Source: Osmia lignaria lignaria (taxonomy: Eukaryota; Arthropoda; Insecta; Hymenoptera; Megachilidae). From it: a stretch of DNA of 64,000 bases. The position numbers and the translations under genes were made by a program. The notes under the pieces were generated by a model. That model ran no database searches and was not told the DNA's origin. It saw only the letters and a program-made list of their open reading frames with translations. Location of the stretch: assembly GCF_051020975.1 (NCBI RefSeq), contig NC_135037.1:2108001-2172000 (forward strand). Reading direction: 5' to 3'. Shown piece by piece: positions 47,001-60,069 of this stretch (the first letter of the stretch is position 1; every line of letters starts with the position of its first letter).

Positions 47001-50000
47001 CGACTAGTAATTGGCACCATAAATTTAATTTTAAATATTAATGCTATGAATAATAATATGCTATGAAAAATTAAAATAATTGTTGATAGGGCTACGAACT
47101 GTTTTATACTGTAAGTGGTACAGTAGACACAAAGAAGAGAAAGAAGAATTGGAACCACGAACACGTAACACCAGGCCGTGAAAGCGTCAGATCAAGCACT
47201 GTTTCGCGGGAAAACGCGTGCAGTGGTGGAGGACGGTCGAGGAGGAGTTTCGATGGTGCGCGTCGCGACGACGGGCAACCGGGGGTTCCGATTCGGGACA
47301 GGGATGTGTACGCGACGACGGACTCTGCGAAACTGAGGTATGTACGTCGATTTAACGAGCGCGTAGGTGCACTGGTACACTCCGATGCTTCGACCAGGTT
47401 CCTCCTTCCAATGTTTCTCACGTTTGAATTAGCTGTATTTTGTCAGAACACCCTTTAACACGTTCAACGTTGTGGATGTGACAAGTTGAACTCGATTACA
47501 ACAGAGTAACTGAAAGAAAAAGAAAAAATTAAGTAAATTTTTTAAAATAGCAAGAGGAAAATTTACATAAACAACAAATTCCCTCTTCTCATTTAATAAA
47601 ATTAAATTAAATTCAAGCAATTTGTCACAGAACACACATTACTCTTCTTCACGTCCACTCGTAGGCGTTCGCGAACATAAATTCTCCGGAGATAAAGTGG
47701 TGAAAAATCGAAAAAGTGGTTGAAAGATTTATTAAAAATGTGCGCCTCGTGGACGAGCAGTTTATCTCGCAACTAATCAGGGTAAAGTTGGTGTTGCTTC
47801 GAACAGCTACATTTGCTGTGCTTGTCTCGTTGAACAAACAAAACGTGTTCGTTTCGAGGTACTTCTCTTCATTTACTACCGCCTAGGTAGTATAAAGTCT
47901 ATTTATTTTCCTGGATAAATTCAGCCGGCTAGAATTAAATTCCAATCTCGTCTTTACGAGTGTGCGCCACGATTTCAATCAGAATTGCTTCCACAAGGAA
48001 TCAGAGGTATCTAAAGAAAAGCATAAGTTTGATCAGAAGTCAATGAAATCGTAAATAGCCACTGTCTTAGACGGAAAAAAAAAACAAAAAAGAAAAAGTT
48101 AAGACGATGCTACCCCAAGGGATTTTACGATAGAAGATTTTAAGCTTACTCCTTGATAGCTGGCGCAGCCGTGCTTGCAGTCGAGATTCTTCGAAAATAA
48201 AAGGTTTCCGGAGGAGTATTAAATTCCGGTAGAAAATACCTTTCTAGGGTCTCAGATAGCGCGTGAGTTACTCCGAGATGAAGAAAGTTCAAGGATTTTC
48301 AAAGGGGTGCAGAGATTTTACCTTGTGTACACATGTTTCTTCGTTAGCCCTGATCGCATCTTCCTTTACATTATTCCCTCAAACGCTTGCAACTTGCTAG
48401 TATATTTCATTGTTAGTCGTTTTACAACTCACGTAACATGTGCTTTTATCCTCTGTAATATTACTTACGAGCAGTTGTCTATAAATACAGAATCTGATAT
48501 TGCCTCAGTGGAGCAAAAGTCAACAATTTCCTCGACTTGTTACAAATGATTGGTACACCTTTTTTTGGATTTCAAAGCGAACGAGAAATACGAAAGCGCT
48601 TTTCCCTTCGACGGAAATGAGAGCTTGTGTTTTTCAGGAAGTATCAGGCAGACGATCTTATTTGCACGAAACTAACGCCTCATTGTCGTGATTGTACGTC
48701 CAAGGATAAAATAAATGCGAGCAAAGGATCGATCGTCGCTTCTCTACAAAAGTTGCCACGATATTTAGATCGTTCCACGCACACGGTGTATGTACATACA
48801 GAAGTTTTACCAGCTATGATTAATGAGATCAAAGTAACTTGTTGTTAGTCAACGTGCCTCTACTTTGTATAAATATGCAACGAGTCGCGAGCGTGCGACA
48901 AATTGAAACTGATCTTTACACTAACCACCGCATACTTTTATAGGATATATTACTTTCATGACTTTACATTTCGTTTTTAATCCTCATAAATTCATCTAAG
49001 AAGAAATTTCTAAATTGAAGAAGCTGTAATTGTAATTGTCGTATAATAGAATAGATAGAAAAGATAAGATACAAATCGTTAAAAGTATTCAACAGTTTGA
49101 TGTTTTTCATTTCAACAAGTTCCTGTTTTGCTTTGCGTAGTTTCCTATTATTTTTTTTTTAAATAATAAACATGCAAAACGGAAAACGGAGGATTCTTTT
49201 ATTTTTACACACGACTAATTAAATTGCTTCATGCGAGTGCAATCCAAATATTTTTCTTTCTTTTTTCATATTTCATCGATTTTTCAAAGTAGGTAAAGTA
49301 AAGGAAACATGTTTTGAAGACTTCCATAGTATGGTAGAAATATGGAATATAAAAATAGGTCAGAGAATAATCGAAATGGTTGTCTCTTATAAAGATTGTG
49401 AAGTTCTTTTTAGGAGAACTTTAAAGAGTGATAAATTTATGAGGTTTCAATCATTCTGTTACTGCAAGATATCTAACAATATGTATATATATCTTTTTGT
49501 TAAAAACTAAACGGTAGCGACATCTACAGTCTGAAAGTATAATTTATTATTTAAACTTGAAAGAATAATTTTATGAAAAAGATAAACATGCAATTGTGTA
49601 TATACGCTGTAAAAATAGTGCAATTTGAAAAAAAGTACTTTATTTTCAATAATATTGTATAAAATTAATATCCTTTTATTTCTATTAGATTCTATTATAT
49701 TTACAATGGAAGAAGTTTCTAGTTATCACAGTATTAACAGTGTTGTAAATACTAAAACTTTATCTACATGATTGACTCAAACATGTATTTATCTTAATTA
49801 ATGCCATTCTAATACTTATCAGCTTTTTAGTTTTAATTTCATAGGCATGTATACCTAGATTATCATATGCATTGCTAAAAAAATATTTTAAGAACATTTA
49901 CGTTAAGTTATAATACATATATATATCATCTTTAAATATTTAAACTTCATAAACTATTTCTTTTATTGCTTCCAACAACTATCTATTATCATTAAGGCAA

Positions 50001-50296
50001 TGAGGCACTTGTTTAAATTATGGAAATACTTTGTAAGCACACTTATAATCAATTGGAACAATGTGTTAATCTTACGGTATTAAATTCTTCTTTTATAATT
50101 ATTTTGGTGCTACCTTATGTTCTTCTAACTATAATAAGGAAACATATAATAAGATTTGAAAAAAAAAATATATATATATATAAATGCTCTCAATTGTTGA
50201 ATTCTAACGATGATAATTATTTCTTATCTAACTGTCACATTGGTCATAATTGTTTTTTATATAAGTTCATAATTTCTTCGTTAAAAATATAATTAA
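44022..50296. other. Gene-poor intergenic stretch
   Basis: About 6.3 kb upstream of the GPCR start and downstream of the CD36-type gene. Frames open on either strand (for example 44093-44528, 47104-47421, 48307-48848) give low-complexity or basic translations without signal peptides, domain motifs or matching splice sites. Untranslated first exons of the GPCR may lie here. I see no RNA gene or repeat that I can support. Confidence 0.5.
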
Positions 50297-52287
50297 TCAA
50301 TGATTGATACCACCACCGTCAACAAAATCATTTTGTGATAATAAAATTTGATTCTCCTCACCTCTTAAACTGTGTCGAATACATAAGAAAAGACCAATGC
50401 TTAAAACTAAAATACCAATAGCGGCAATACCAAACAAAGTTACACTGCCCAATGATTCCAGAATTATAATGAACTTGACTATACTAGCATAATTGGAAGT
50501 TAAAGTAGCTTCCTGTGTAAACCATAGCGTCGGGACGAAGGTAGTCGTAACATTTTTAAATAACCTGAAAATATTATGCGAATTTAAGCTTACAATTTGT
50601 ATAAAAATATATTACATTAGAAAAAGAAACTTACTTCATAACATCATCATGTAGAACCATTATATTTAATTGCAATTGTGCATGTACCTTTAGTGGGACT
50701 CCCGTTTTCTATAAAAGTTATAATGTTTATATGATGTGGTAGATTAAAGGATTTTTATTTATTATCTTATGATTATTACCGGTTCTAAGGATATTGAAAG
50801 TTCATGTTTCTCTTTATCAGGAATCATTCCTGTAATATTTTCTCGGTAACTCGGATCAGCCAAATAAAAGTGGGGTAAGCTAATGAATGCCGGTGCACCC
50901 CATTTACACGCTGAAATATTTAATGCTCCAGATGGTACGCAATCTCCCTGGCAATAGCATTGTCGAGATGGTACTTTTGTTCCATTATCGAGTATCGTAT
51001 CATCGCTAATATACCTAACACCAGTCAATCCTTCGTGAACAGTTACGTTATCGTATTTCACTGACATACTCCTATTAACATAATTGAAAGAATATAGAAA
51101 AAATTAACAACGAGGTATTACTTCATATTTTTAACGTGAAATTACACTCACGTGCAAATATCAGATACAAAGAAACTAATAGTCTCGTTATTGGGTAATG
51201 GTGGCCACAAATCACCATTTGTTCCACTTACTACTCCACATTGCCCAGGATAATAACTGACTGTATCATTAAAATTCCATTCTTTTAATATCCCCAGGTC
51301 ACGTAAATTAGATGAACCAGTAAGCATGTTAAATGTTCCATCATAAGATGCAGAACCATTTCTCTATAGATGATAAGATATTAAACAACTTGAAATCAAT
51401 AAATTTTGTTGAACTTCATTTCTGTTTTATTAATGTTGTAAAAAATACTTACACTAAAAAACCAACCAAATTTATTGAATGGAATTTCAGTCATATTCAA
51501 TCGTCGAGCTATGTCTAGCAATTTATCATCGTAACCTTCGAACAATAATTCATTTACAGTTTTGGTGATTATCAATTTTTGATCTATTACACGCATTACT
51601 CCATCTACCATTCCACGTAAGCCAGACGACTTATGTCGTAATGCATATGCAACACTCTAAAAAAAAAACAAGTAAACAAAATTCATTGTTACATATGTAA
51701 AATCATATTTTTCAAATATAATGGTATTAAAAGATACATACAGCTGTTATAGCATTTATATTAGTTACATTATCAGATAAACTACCATTTGACATTGATT
51801 CCTCAAAATGCCATACCCTTTTCCTTTGATATGTTATAGTACCATTTTCATTCCATGTTTGGTTTACTTTGTAATCAACTTCGCTATCATTAAAAAGTAT
51901 TAGTTACAACCAAGTTAATGCAAATTATAGGGTGTAATGTAAACTTGATACCTAAATACGTAAGGACCCATTTCCACAAAATTTGGTTTTGATCCATTGA
52001 GAGCAGTAAAATCATCTGGATTAGTCAAATTGAACAAGTATACTTTTAGATACATAGGGATGGGTGTTGCTTTCCAAAGTTCATAGTTTGTAGATGATGG
52101 TGTTAATGATAATTGCTATAAAGATAAAATGTATGTAATAATTATAAACTTAAGATGTTATTCTTATACTCACCGCATATAAAAGTGCTTGATAAATTAA
52201 AGACCAACATATTCCTGTTATTAATCCAACAAGTGTTATTACTAAACCTACACCAAAGATGATGGCTAGCTTTGTACGAATATTCAT
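50297..52287 (-). CDS. crq: Croquemort-like CD36-family scavenger receptor
   Basis: Eight exons, 52287..52174, 52115..51952, 51883..51742, 51656..51453, 51363..51152, 51071..50780, 50708..50635 and 50564..50297, give 489 residues. CD36 proteins are two-pass membrane receptors for lipids, oxidised lipoproteins and apoptotic cells. The N-terminal membrane segment is LAIIFGVGLVITLVGLITG (about 7-30) and the C-terminal one FGIAAIGILVLSIGLFLCI. The ectodomain has YLFNLTNPDDF, VEMGPYVF, EIPFNKFGWFF, NGSASYDGTFNMLTG, CGVVSGTNGDLWPP, and the clustered cysteines SRQCYCQGDCVPSGALNISACKWG. Many N-glycosylation motifs occur (NGS, NVT, NMT, NDT). The ATG gives a very short cytosolic tail, as is normal. 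Which paralog it is cannot be settled without a tree; croquemort fits best by overall look. Confidence 0.9.
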
Positions 52288-55200
52288 TATTTTAATTGAT
52301 GTTTTTCACCTGTAACAAATAAGTATTATATTTTGTAATATTGCAGTTCTTTGATTTATGTGTATAAGTAAAACATCTATAAATATCAATTTATTTATTC
52401 AAATAAAAATGATATTAATTCTTTGTATTCATACTTAATAATAATAATAATTTTCAGGTGTTTTATAATTTTGTTCCTTCAATTACAGCAGCTCTACATC
52501 AATCACATAGTCAAGGCAATTTTTTTTATCTATATACATCATGTGTTTATCAATTTATTGTTTAAAATATCTTTTAAATAACATTTTATAACATCAACGA
52601 TACGAGTCATCTTAAATATGAAATATTCATTAGCAGTCGTAAAATTATAATATTGACCCATTGAAATTTATGCACACGATTCATGTTTTTTTTCCCAACA
52701 CAAATTGTTGCACAGTTATTGAGGTACCTATCGTCCTAATAAGAATAAGCTACTGCAATGATAATTATCTTTTGATTGATTACAATTTAATACCAATCAT
52801 ATCAGAATTAAGAACACCGAAGCTTTGATAACAAATATTTTAAATAATATCTTTCTCCAATTCACAATCAGTCGCATTTACTTAAATAAACATAAGTCAT
52901 GAGTGCGAAAACGCTTTTCACTGGCAAACAGTGCAACACTTGCGCCTGATGTATGTATGTACATACATATACTTGATGTCACGAGAGTCCATAACTGCGA
53001 AAAGACCAGTTTTCGTTCTTTTCTGCGCATTGTCGCTCTGATTGGTGATACTTCCAGCGGAAGTGGAAAGCGATTGGCGGATCGCTTTCCCCCACCATCG
53101 CTGCGTTCCCCCACCATCTTCCAACCTGCACGCTTAGTTATGGACTCTCGTGACCTCAAGTATACATACATACCTCAGACCGTAGGCGCGAATATATGAA
53201 AATTCATCGTAACATGATCTTTTATCGTATTACACGAATAATTATATGGCATCATATCTTAATTTTCAAGTATTTGTAATTATTTGTAAGTATTTTCATG
53301 TGATTATGTTATCTTTAACGATAGCAGATTTTAAAACTTGCAAATGTATTATTGTAATCAAATATATAAAATAAATCTTTTGATAATACTGATTCGTTAT
53401 TACCCTATATTAGCATTATCATTATTATTACTGTACTTTAATAGTGTAATCGCTTATTTAATATCATGACAGAGAACAACGTCTATTTACTAATTGTAAG
53501 GCAAAGTTTAATATGCCAATAAGACAAGTTTGCAGATGATTGGAAAAATTAAATGTATGAATGATAACCTTATAGTTTATTTACAAATATTTTATGATGT
53601 TTTAGCAACTATTACATTTTTCTATAATAATAATATAATGAGAATGAAATTAAATCGCAGAAACGGAAGAACGAATAAAGAATTTTGTAGATCAGAGCAA
53701 TGTTTCTTATCATTCGTTGCACAAAGTTCAAAGTCGTTCAATATTCAAGGCTATATTAATTAAGCACGAAATGAAGATAAAACTGTAAATCATCTGACGA
53801 ACTTATCATTTTCAGGTGCTGATATATCAATTATTCAAAAACCTCGTAAAATGATTTAATTTAGATAGCTTAAATAGCTGGCGAGTAAATTCATTTCACT
53901 TAGAAGTATATCCTATTTTATTATCAAAACCAAATCTGAACATGAAGTATAATTCTAAGCGTAATAAGATTAGATACTGAGTATCATCGTGAGGCGATTT
54001 TTCCTGTTAGATACAGTGACAATTAATCGTTCCTAGTACGACAGAATACAAAACTTTTAAAGACGTAAATACTTAATTATTCAAAACTTCCTTTTCGTAT
54101 ACAGACGAAAACAGGTGTTTAGGATATAATGAATGAAGTAGTCTTAAATTTTTTTAACCAGTTTTATACACGTATTTTATAAGTTAAGCTGAAATAGATC
54201 CAAGAATTCGAAAACACATTAATCGATCTATTTTTAAAAAAACGCAACACGCCCGAGTACGACGCATAATTGATATGAGACTAAACAAGAAACCAAAGAA
54301 CCGATGATTTCACCGTTTCTGTATCCATTTCATTCCGATTAATTGTGCATAAGAAAACTGGTGACGAATTGAGCACGCATGTGTCATCTACTTGTAATTA
54401 CTTATGTACTGGTTTTGTAAAATTTATGCACTTTCCTAACAAAACAACCGAGGACGCGGGAAAACCGACAAGTGCTGGTCTATTCTTTACGTAACACAAT
54501 AACTAAAATTATGCAAATGATTAACGTTAAAGTTATTTTAAGCATGGTAAAATATTCTGTAAGCAAGTTTGTTGGAATAGCATTGAAACGAAGCGAATCT
54601 CTTCAAAATTATGCGCTGAAATACGGGTGAAAGTTGAGGAAAGATCGGCACATACGTGTTATAAACGCATGTGAAGATATTTCAAACTGAAAAGAAAGTG
54701 CATCCTAGTAGGGAGATAAAAAGAGTCAATGACTCTTGGAAAAAGCTTTAATCTTTCAGAGAAATACACTTCTAAAAATGTACGTATCAATGTAAGTAAA
54801 TTAACAGTAGGTACTGAAAAAGGAAAAAATTAAGAACACGTGTATTAGATTAGTAATCTAAGTGGATGATTGTAAATTGGTGCGTATGGATATAATCGTA
54901 CTGTATTGATTACGAACTACGAACCTGTTTGTATCATTAGATGCTTCTCATACTGTGAGGCTGTTTACTCTTGACACATGTTACTGGTCATAGACCGTCT
55001 CGTTATTAATACACAGCGAGACAGTGTCACGTCCAAAGGTAACGCGAACACGAGAGATTACCCGACGACTGGCCTGCGCAAACTTTTAGTTGACCAGCTC
55101 GCGGTGAGCTGATGCAAGGCCGATCGAGGAATGACCAAAGTAGGGATCGGTGGATTGCCAGAGCTGTGTTCCCTCTGTTTCAATCTTGTCCATCAGTAGG

Positions 55201-55668
55201 AATTAGGTGAAAATACTTTCTCATACTCTAACGCACGAATCGAATGTGCAAGATTCTTTCAAATCACTTTCAAACTTTCAATCATACGTTTCCATTTACT
55301 CGGTTTTAATTACGTCACTAGAAACAAGGAATTCACTTTGAAAGTCGTAATGAAAGCGAATAAGTATTACAAATGTATTTTACATTGCTGCAACAGTTTA
55401 TTGATTGTAATTGCATTCAGAGAAAACGTGCCAAACAATTGGTTTTTGCAAATTGAACATTTTGTTTACACGTAGAAAGTTTATAAAAATAGTTTTGGAC
55501 GGTAGCTTATTGGACCCTTGTTAATGACTAAACTGTAACGATGTGCATGAAACGTATTTGAAAATAATAAAGTACCGATGGTATAATTCGGTACAATTGA
55601 TATTAAGTGTTAAGTTTACCACACGAACAACAACAAAGCAGTTATGTAACAAAATGCTGTTTAATAAC
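52288..55668. other. Intergenic stretch between CD36-like gene and IFT57
   Basis: AT-rich, no coding exon supported. It contains the inverted repeat at 52942-53192, which may be a MITE or promoter structure of the CD36-like gene. Confidence 0.5.
52942..53192. repeat. Long inverted repeat, MITE-like
   Basis: The left arm (52942-52998) contains CTTGATGTCACGAGAGTCC followed by ATAACT; the right arm, read as reverse complement (53192-53130), contains CTTGAGGTCACGAGAGTCC followed by ATAACT. Both arms are preceded by a TATGTATGTAT-like stretch and, further out, GCGCCT. The loop of about 130 bases is GC-richer (GATTGG boxes, CCCCCACCATC twice). A folded RNA or a palindromic element is possible. Confidence 0.7.
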
Positions 55669-57231
55669 TCAAATTATCACGATACCATTTGTATTATTCA
55701 TATCTTCTTGCAACTGCGTACGATCTCGTATCCTCGCACACATAAGACTATATTCTAACACGCCAATCCGAACGTTCATTTCAGAAATTTCGTTCTTCAT
55801 TTTGGTAATCGTCTTTTTTATGTTTATAAGCGGGGCTACAAAAGACAATCGTCACTAATAAATTCATGTAACATACTATTTAATACTTACTTCCATCAGT
55901 CATGCTTGAGCCTCTCTCATCCATTTCTTTTTTGACATGTTCTAATTCCTCTGTTAATTTATTAAATATTCTTGTCCTTTCTGTTACACCTCCACTAACA
56001 TCCCGATATTGTTCTTTTATTTTTGATAATTCATCCTGAAGTGTTTGATACTCCTTCAAAATAGGATCAAGTTGTCTGTTTAAATATGATTCCCTTGCTT
56101 TTACTTTGTCTAAGGCACTTGTTATATCAGTACGTAGTTTATCTAATTGACTTTTAGTTCCAGTCAGATTTGTTCCAATATTTGTATGGAACTGTTTCAT
56201 TTGTTCTATGTGTGATCTCCAATCTCTTGAATCTAAATGAAATAACTTTTTTGGTAATTTGATTTCTAAATGTTTATTAAGCATTCAATACCTGTTTTAA
56301 CAGTTACTTTTAATTGAGGTAAAACTCTTTCTAATTCTAATTGCCACTCTTCCCTATTTGTTTTAGACTCTAATATATCATCTGGTTTCTGTGTGTCATT
56401 CTAGAAAAAATGACAGAACGTTTAAATCTACATTTTCTACATGTTGTAAATGGCTGTGTGAATTTACTCACAAAATTCTGACCATACAGTTTTGTTATAT
56501 CATCTATATGTAAAATATCTTCATCTTCATCATCATACTCAGCCATCATTTCTTCCTCTACTTTTTCTAGAATTAATTCTGCATCATCATCTTCTACATC
56601 TGGTTCACTACTTGGTTCATCAGGAGGTATATCTACTCTAAAAGTATTATTCATTCATATAATACTGAAATATGATACTGATACTTTTGTTATACATATT
56701 TAAGAAATTTACTTCTTCCACTGAAATTTTTGTGTCTTTAATGCTTGATCTGCTAAGTTATCTAAAACATAAATAGCATGTTCACCACTGCCTTGCTTAA
56801 GTTTGTTAGGTGGGAATTCTATTGATACATTGATATCTCGTAAATAATCTAGTATCAAAGCTATAGTGGCATTAGGATCATCTGCTTCTTGTGGAGGTTC
56901 AAAATTTTGGCCACTCTTTCTGATTAACCATGCAGCCAGTGATGTAAATGTATAAAATTGTTCTCCTGGATTTGTCTGTGTTACAAAATAGTTCCTATAT
57001 GTTAAATAGATTTGTTATTATAAATTTATACATTGCTTGAGTATGTTATTTCATATGCAATTATTATAGCTACCTATTGATAGCTTTTATTTTAAATTCT
57101 GGTAAAAATTCTGTGTCATAATTTAATAGTTTTAATTTCTCTAACAGATCTTCCATTCTGATATATACAACATAAGGGGCAGACGGAGAAGACCCATCTT
57201 CTATTATAACTTTTGGAGCTTCTCGGAACAT
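55669..57231 (-). CDS. IFT57: Intraflagellar transport protein 57
   Basis: Six exons, 57231..57074, 56994..56713, 56637..56472, 56400..56292, 56232..55891 and 55835..55669, give 407 residues. IFT57 is an IFT-B subunit that partners IFT20 and supports anterograde ciliary transport and kinesin loading. The N-terminal calponin-like region shows RMEDLLEKLKLLNYDTEF, NYFVTQTNPGEQFY, AAWLIRKSGQNFE and DDPNATIALILDYLRD. An acidic linker follows, then coiled coil from WQLELERVLPQLKV through DWRSHIEQMKQFH and GGVTERTRIFNKLTEELE to SSMTDG. The last exon reads TPLINIKKTITKMKNE and NVRIGVLEYSLM, which confirms the C-terminus. The start ATG lies two bases after an acceptor (TTACAG|AA), so a 5' UTR exon upstream is expected; a donor AAAG|GTAAAA at 57326 fits. 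Confidence 0.93.
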
Positions 57232-57464
57232 TTCTGTAATTGTAATTTTATTTCAGTATCACATGTGCAAATTGCAAATGTAATTATACAGTTATAAACT
57301 ATGTTTTAAAATTTGTAATTTTTACCTTTGTATACTATCTCTGAAAAGGTTCATATATAATTTATTTATATTTGTATATACATGAAATACACAGTTGATT
57401 CATCAATAGATATATGGTAAATATTCATTTTAATGTGTCATTCAATTTTTCAATGTAATATTGA

Positions 57465-57705
57465 TCACTTTGGTCGCTTTAAATATGCGTAAACAGGTGA
57501 GAACTCGTTTCTGAAAATTTTTCTAGGGACTGTCGGTAAAGTTTTCAACACTTGCATCAACGTAGCTCTAAAAGCAGTTTCATCAACTCTGATAGTTGGT
57601 AGCATCGTGAGTTGTTCATTTTGTTGATTTTGACAATCGGTCACATTTAGTTTTCTCTTAGGTTTATTAAAATTTCTGCGTGATAAACATTTGCAGTGTA
57701 CTGGC
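57465..57705 (-). CDS. Possible terminal exon of an unrecognised gene
   Basis: After the acceptor TTCCTTGTAG an open frame of 79 codons runs to a TGA. It includes KPKRKLNVTDCQNQQ, MLPTIRVDETAFRATLMQVL and PRKIFRNEFSPVYAYLKRPK, which looks like ordinary protein sequence rather than noise. The phase demands two bases from an upstream exon. I could not find a convincing one between here and the cornichon gene; the open frame at 57706-57891 has no ATG and no suitable donor. It lies head-on between IFT57 and the plus-strand cornichon gene. Function unknown; it may also be a chance open frame. Confidence 0.3.
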
Positions 57706-58119
57706 CTACAAGGAAAATACCATATGATTATCAGATACGTTCCTAATGCAATTGAATGTCAATATATAATAATAGATCATTAGAATGGGTCTAATATCCG
57801 AACCGCTCTTGTTTGTATTAGCTTTAATCGATACCGGTTCGGTACTTTTCCTTTTGGTGTATTTCGTATCCTTTTTATGTTTTACAATCAAACAGAATGT
57901 TACTCAGTTACATTTTCTGTTGTTTATTTAACTTGATTAGTTAATTGTTGAATTCTACAGGTATTTTAGTAAAAAACATGCCTAGGGATTTCAATAATAT
58001 ATTTGTTTTTACAATGTTGAAGCACCTGTACTGGCGCTATATTCAACTGTAAAGTTGTTCAAAGTACCTTTTTTCTCATTAACAAGTATACAGTTATATT
58101 CCTTATCTAAATTACATAG

Positions 58120-58681
58120 GTCATAACTTTATCAGATTTAGAATGTGACTATTTAAATGCACAACAGTGTTGTTCAAAGTTAAATACGGTAAACTTTTTA
58201 TGATTTTATTACTCTTAAATAAAATTTACACATATATGTAAGTAAAACACAGTTAACAAACTTCAAATAAAATTTTGCAGTGGGTGGTACCAAAGTTAGT
58301 AGCACATTCATTTTTAGAGTTTTTATTATTAACACATGGGCAGTTAATATTGTGCTTGGTAAATTTACCAATGACATTGTGGCTGCTCTATGAATATTTT
58401 GGTGTACCTAGTGGCAATATGGGAGTTTATGATCCCACAGAGATTCACAATCGTGGCCAGTTAAAGAGGCATACAAGAGATTGTATGATCTATCTTGGAT
58501 ACTATCTTATTTTCTTTTTTATTTATCTTTATTGGTATGTATACTACAAATATATGCATTATAGTTGTGATTAAATGAACAATTATTGTTATACACTGTT
58601 TTTTTTTTCAGCATGATTATTGCATTATTAAAAGGGGATCCAATCAACAGGAATGAAGATGAAATATTACATACAGAATAA
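58120..58681 (+). CDS. CNIH4: Cornichon family protein, CNIH4 type (first exon unresolved)
   Basis: Three exons are solid: 58120..58188 (VITLSDLECDYLNAQQCCSK), 58281..58534 and 58612..58681, ending in a stop. Cornichons are small ER-Golgi membrane proteins that act as cargo receptors with COPII; CNIH4-type members help GPCR export. Diagnostic residues are YFGVPSGNMGVYDPTEIHNR, GQLKRHTRDCMIYLGYYLI and FFFIYLYCMIIALL, with three hydrophobic segments. The tail KGDPINRNEDEILHTE is longer than in vertebrate CNIH4. The first exon should encode the opening membrane helix. A candidate ATG at 57979 gives NNIFVFTML and then falls out of frame; a one-base shift would continue with a cornichon-like EAPVLALYST before a GTAAAG donor. 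Because of that break I leave exon 1 open. Confidence 0.85.
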
Positions 58682-59872
58682 CAGTGATAACATTTAAACT
58701 TTTATACATCTTTGTCTTTTACTTCAGTCATGTGTGATCATTTATTTATTTCTATGTTAATTATGCCAAATGAAATTTTGTTAGAATGGATAAAAGAAGT
58801 AACCATTTCCAATCACAACTTAGGATACCTTTAAGGACTAAGATCCCTTGAATATAGGACTTCCATGAGATTGTAGAAATTCTTATGTTAATTTAATTAT
58901 AAGCATTACATGTGATAAGAAAGGAAAATTGCAATGTTGTAGTTAACAAAGGTATTATAGATAAAACAGGAACTGTAATTGAAAAGAAGTAATCTTATAA
59001 CAATTGTTATAAGGATAACACAATATTGCATAAGTATTATATACAAAGAAGATTAAATCCTTTGAAATTTATTTTCTAATTGATGTTTTAAATATCACGG
59101 TATTATTAAGAGTATAGTAAAGAATTTAACGGCTTGTTTAGTCACCGGGCGTTAAATCAAATTGATTCGAGCTTATTGGCCGCAGGATAAGATTGGATCG
59201 ATTTAATGAACTCGTTGCAGTTGATTAGTTTTTTTTCTGCGTGGAGGGCATATATCTATTTTTAGGTAAGACCAAAATTAGACAGTATCAAGTTTTGCTG
59301 AAATCATCAAATTACATTTGAGCGTGAGCTAATAATGTGTCTTATGTAGCGTTACAAAAGTAAAAGAATGAATTATCAAGGTAGTTCATCAATTGAAAGA
59401 ATAAGAACCTATTTATAGATAATGATGCGATTAGAATAACGCTGAAAGAGCTTTAAGTGGTAGCTTTATTGAATATCACGGTTCGCGTTAAAATCAATTT
59501 GAGCGCGATAGGCGCACGTGTAGTGCGTTCTAGCATAATCTGGTGGCTGTGAAAGAGTTTGAGCGCCTCCTGGCGACGAGGGTAACTGGCGACTGTTGAC
59601 GGGTGACGGGTGGCGGTGTTCGGATCTGCTCGGATCATCGTCGGTACGGCGCGCGGAAGGATGCTTTTCTGGACCAAGTGAATGCGCGAGTGCCCAGAAG
59701 TACGAAAACTTTCGCGGTGCATATTAATTGAAAAGCTCCTTTTATCGTGGAACATACGTGTTAAGCTGTCTTCTCCTTTCCGTACACTTCGAGATACTTG
59801 TCAGTGGTTCCACAATTTCGCGATTTGTTTTTTATCTTTGAAACGTTCAGTTAACTGAAACTGACATCGTCG
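58682..59872. other. Intergenic stretch before the PLC-beta gene
   Basis: Cornichon 3' UTR, then AT-rich sequence. 59460-59870 is GC-richer and adjoins the PLC-beta leader exon, so it probably contains the promoter. No coding exon is supported. Confidence 0.5.
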
Positions 59873-59935
59873 ATGTTCACTGAAAACTCTACGAATCTCT
59901 TATCGATACTCGCAAGACGGTACCCGTCAGAATTT

Positions 59936-59971
59936 TGCGACGACGGCGACGACGACGACGTCGTCGTCGAG
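59936..59971 (+). repeat. GAC/GTC triplet tract with perfect palindrome
   Basis: GACGAC units switch to GTCGTC units; 59951-59968 is its own reverse complement, so single strands or RNA can fold into a GC-rich hairpin. It lies in the proposed PLC-beta leader exon. Confidence 0.8.
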
Positions 59972-60069
59972 TTACAGTCGCATCTTCTATCACGGATGAT
60001 TAAGCAACGGCACTTGTCAAGGTAAGGTGGTTCCCGAGGTGCGCCTAATGCTTAGGAGATTCTCGATGA

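Noticed and set aside
47104..47421. 105-codon minus-strand frame.
   Set aside because: Arg/Ser-rich, no motif, no start context, no splice partners.
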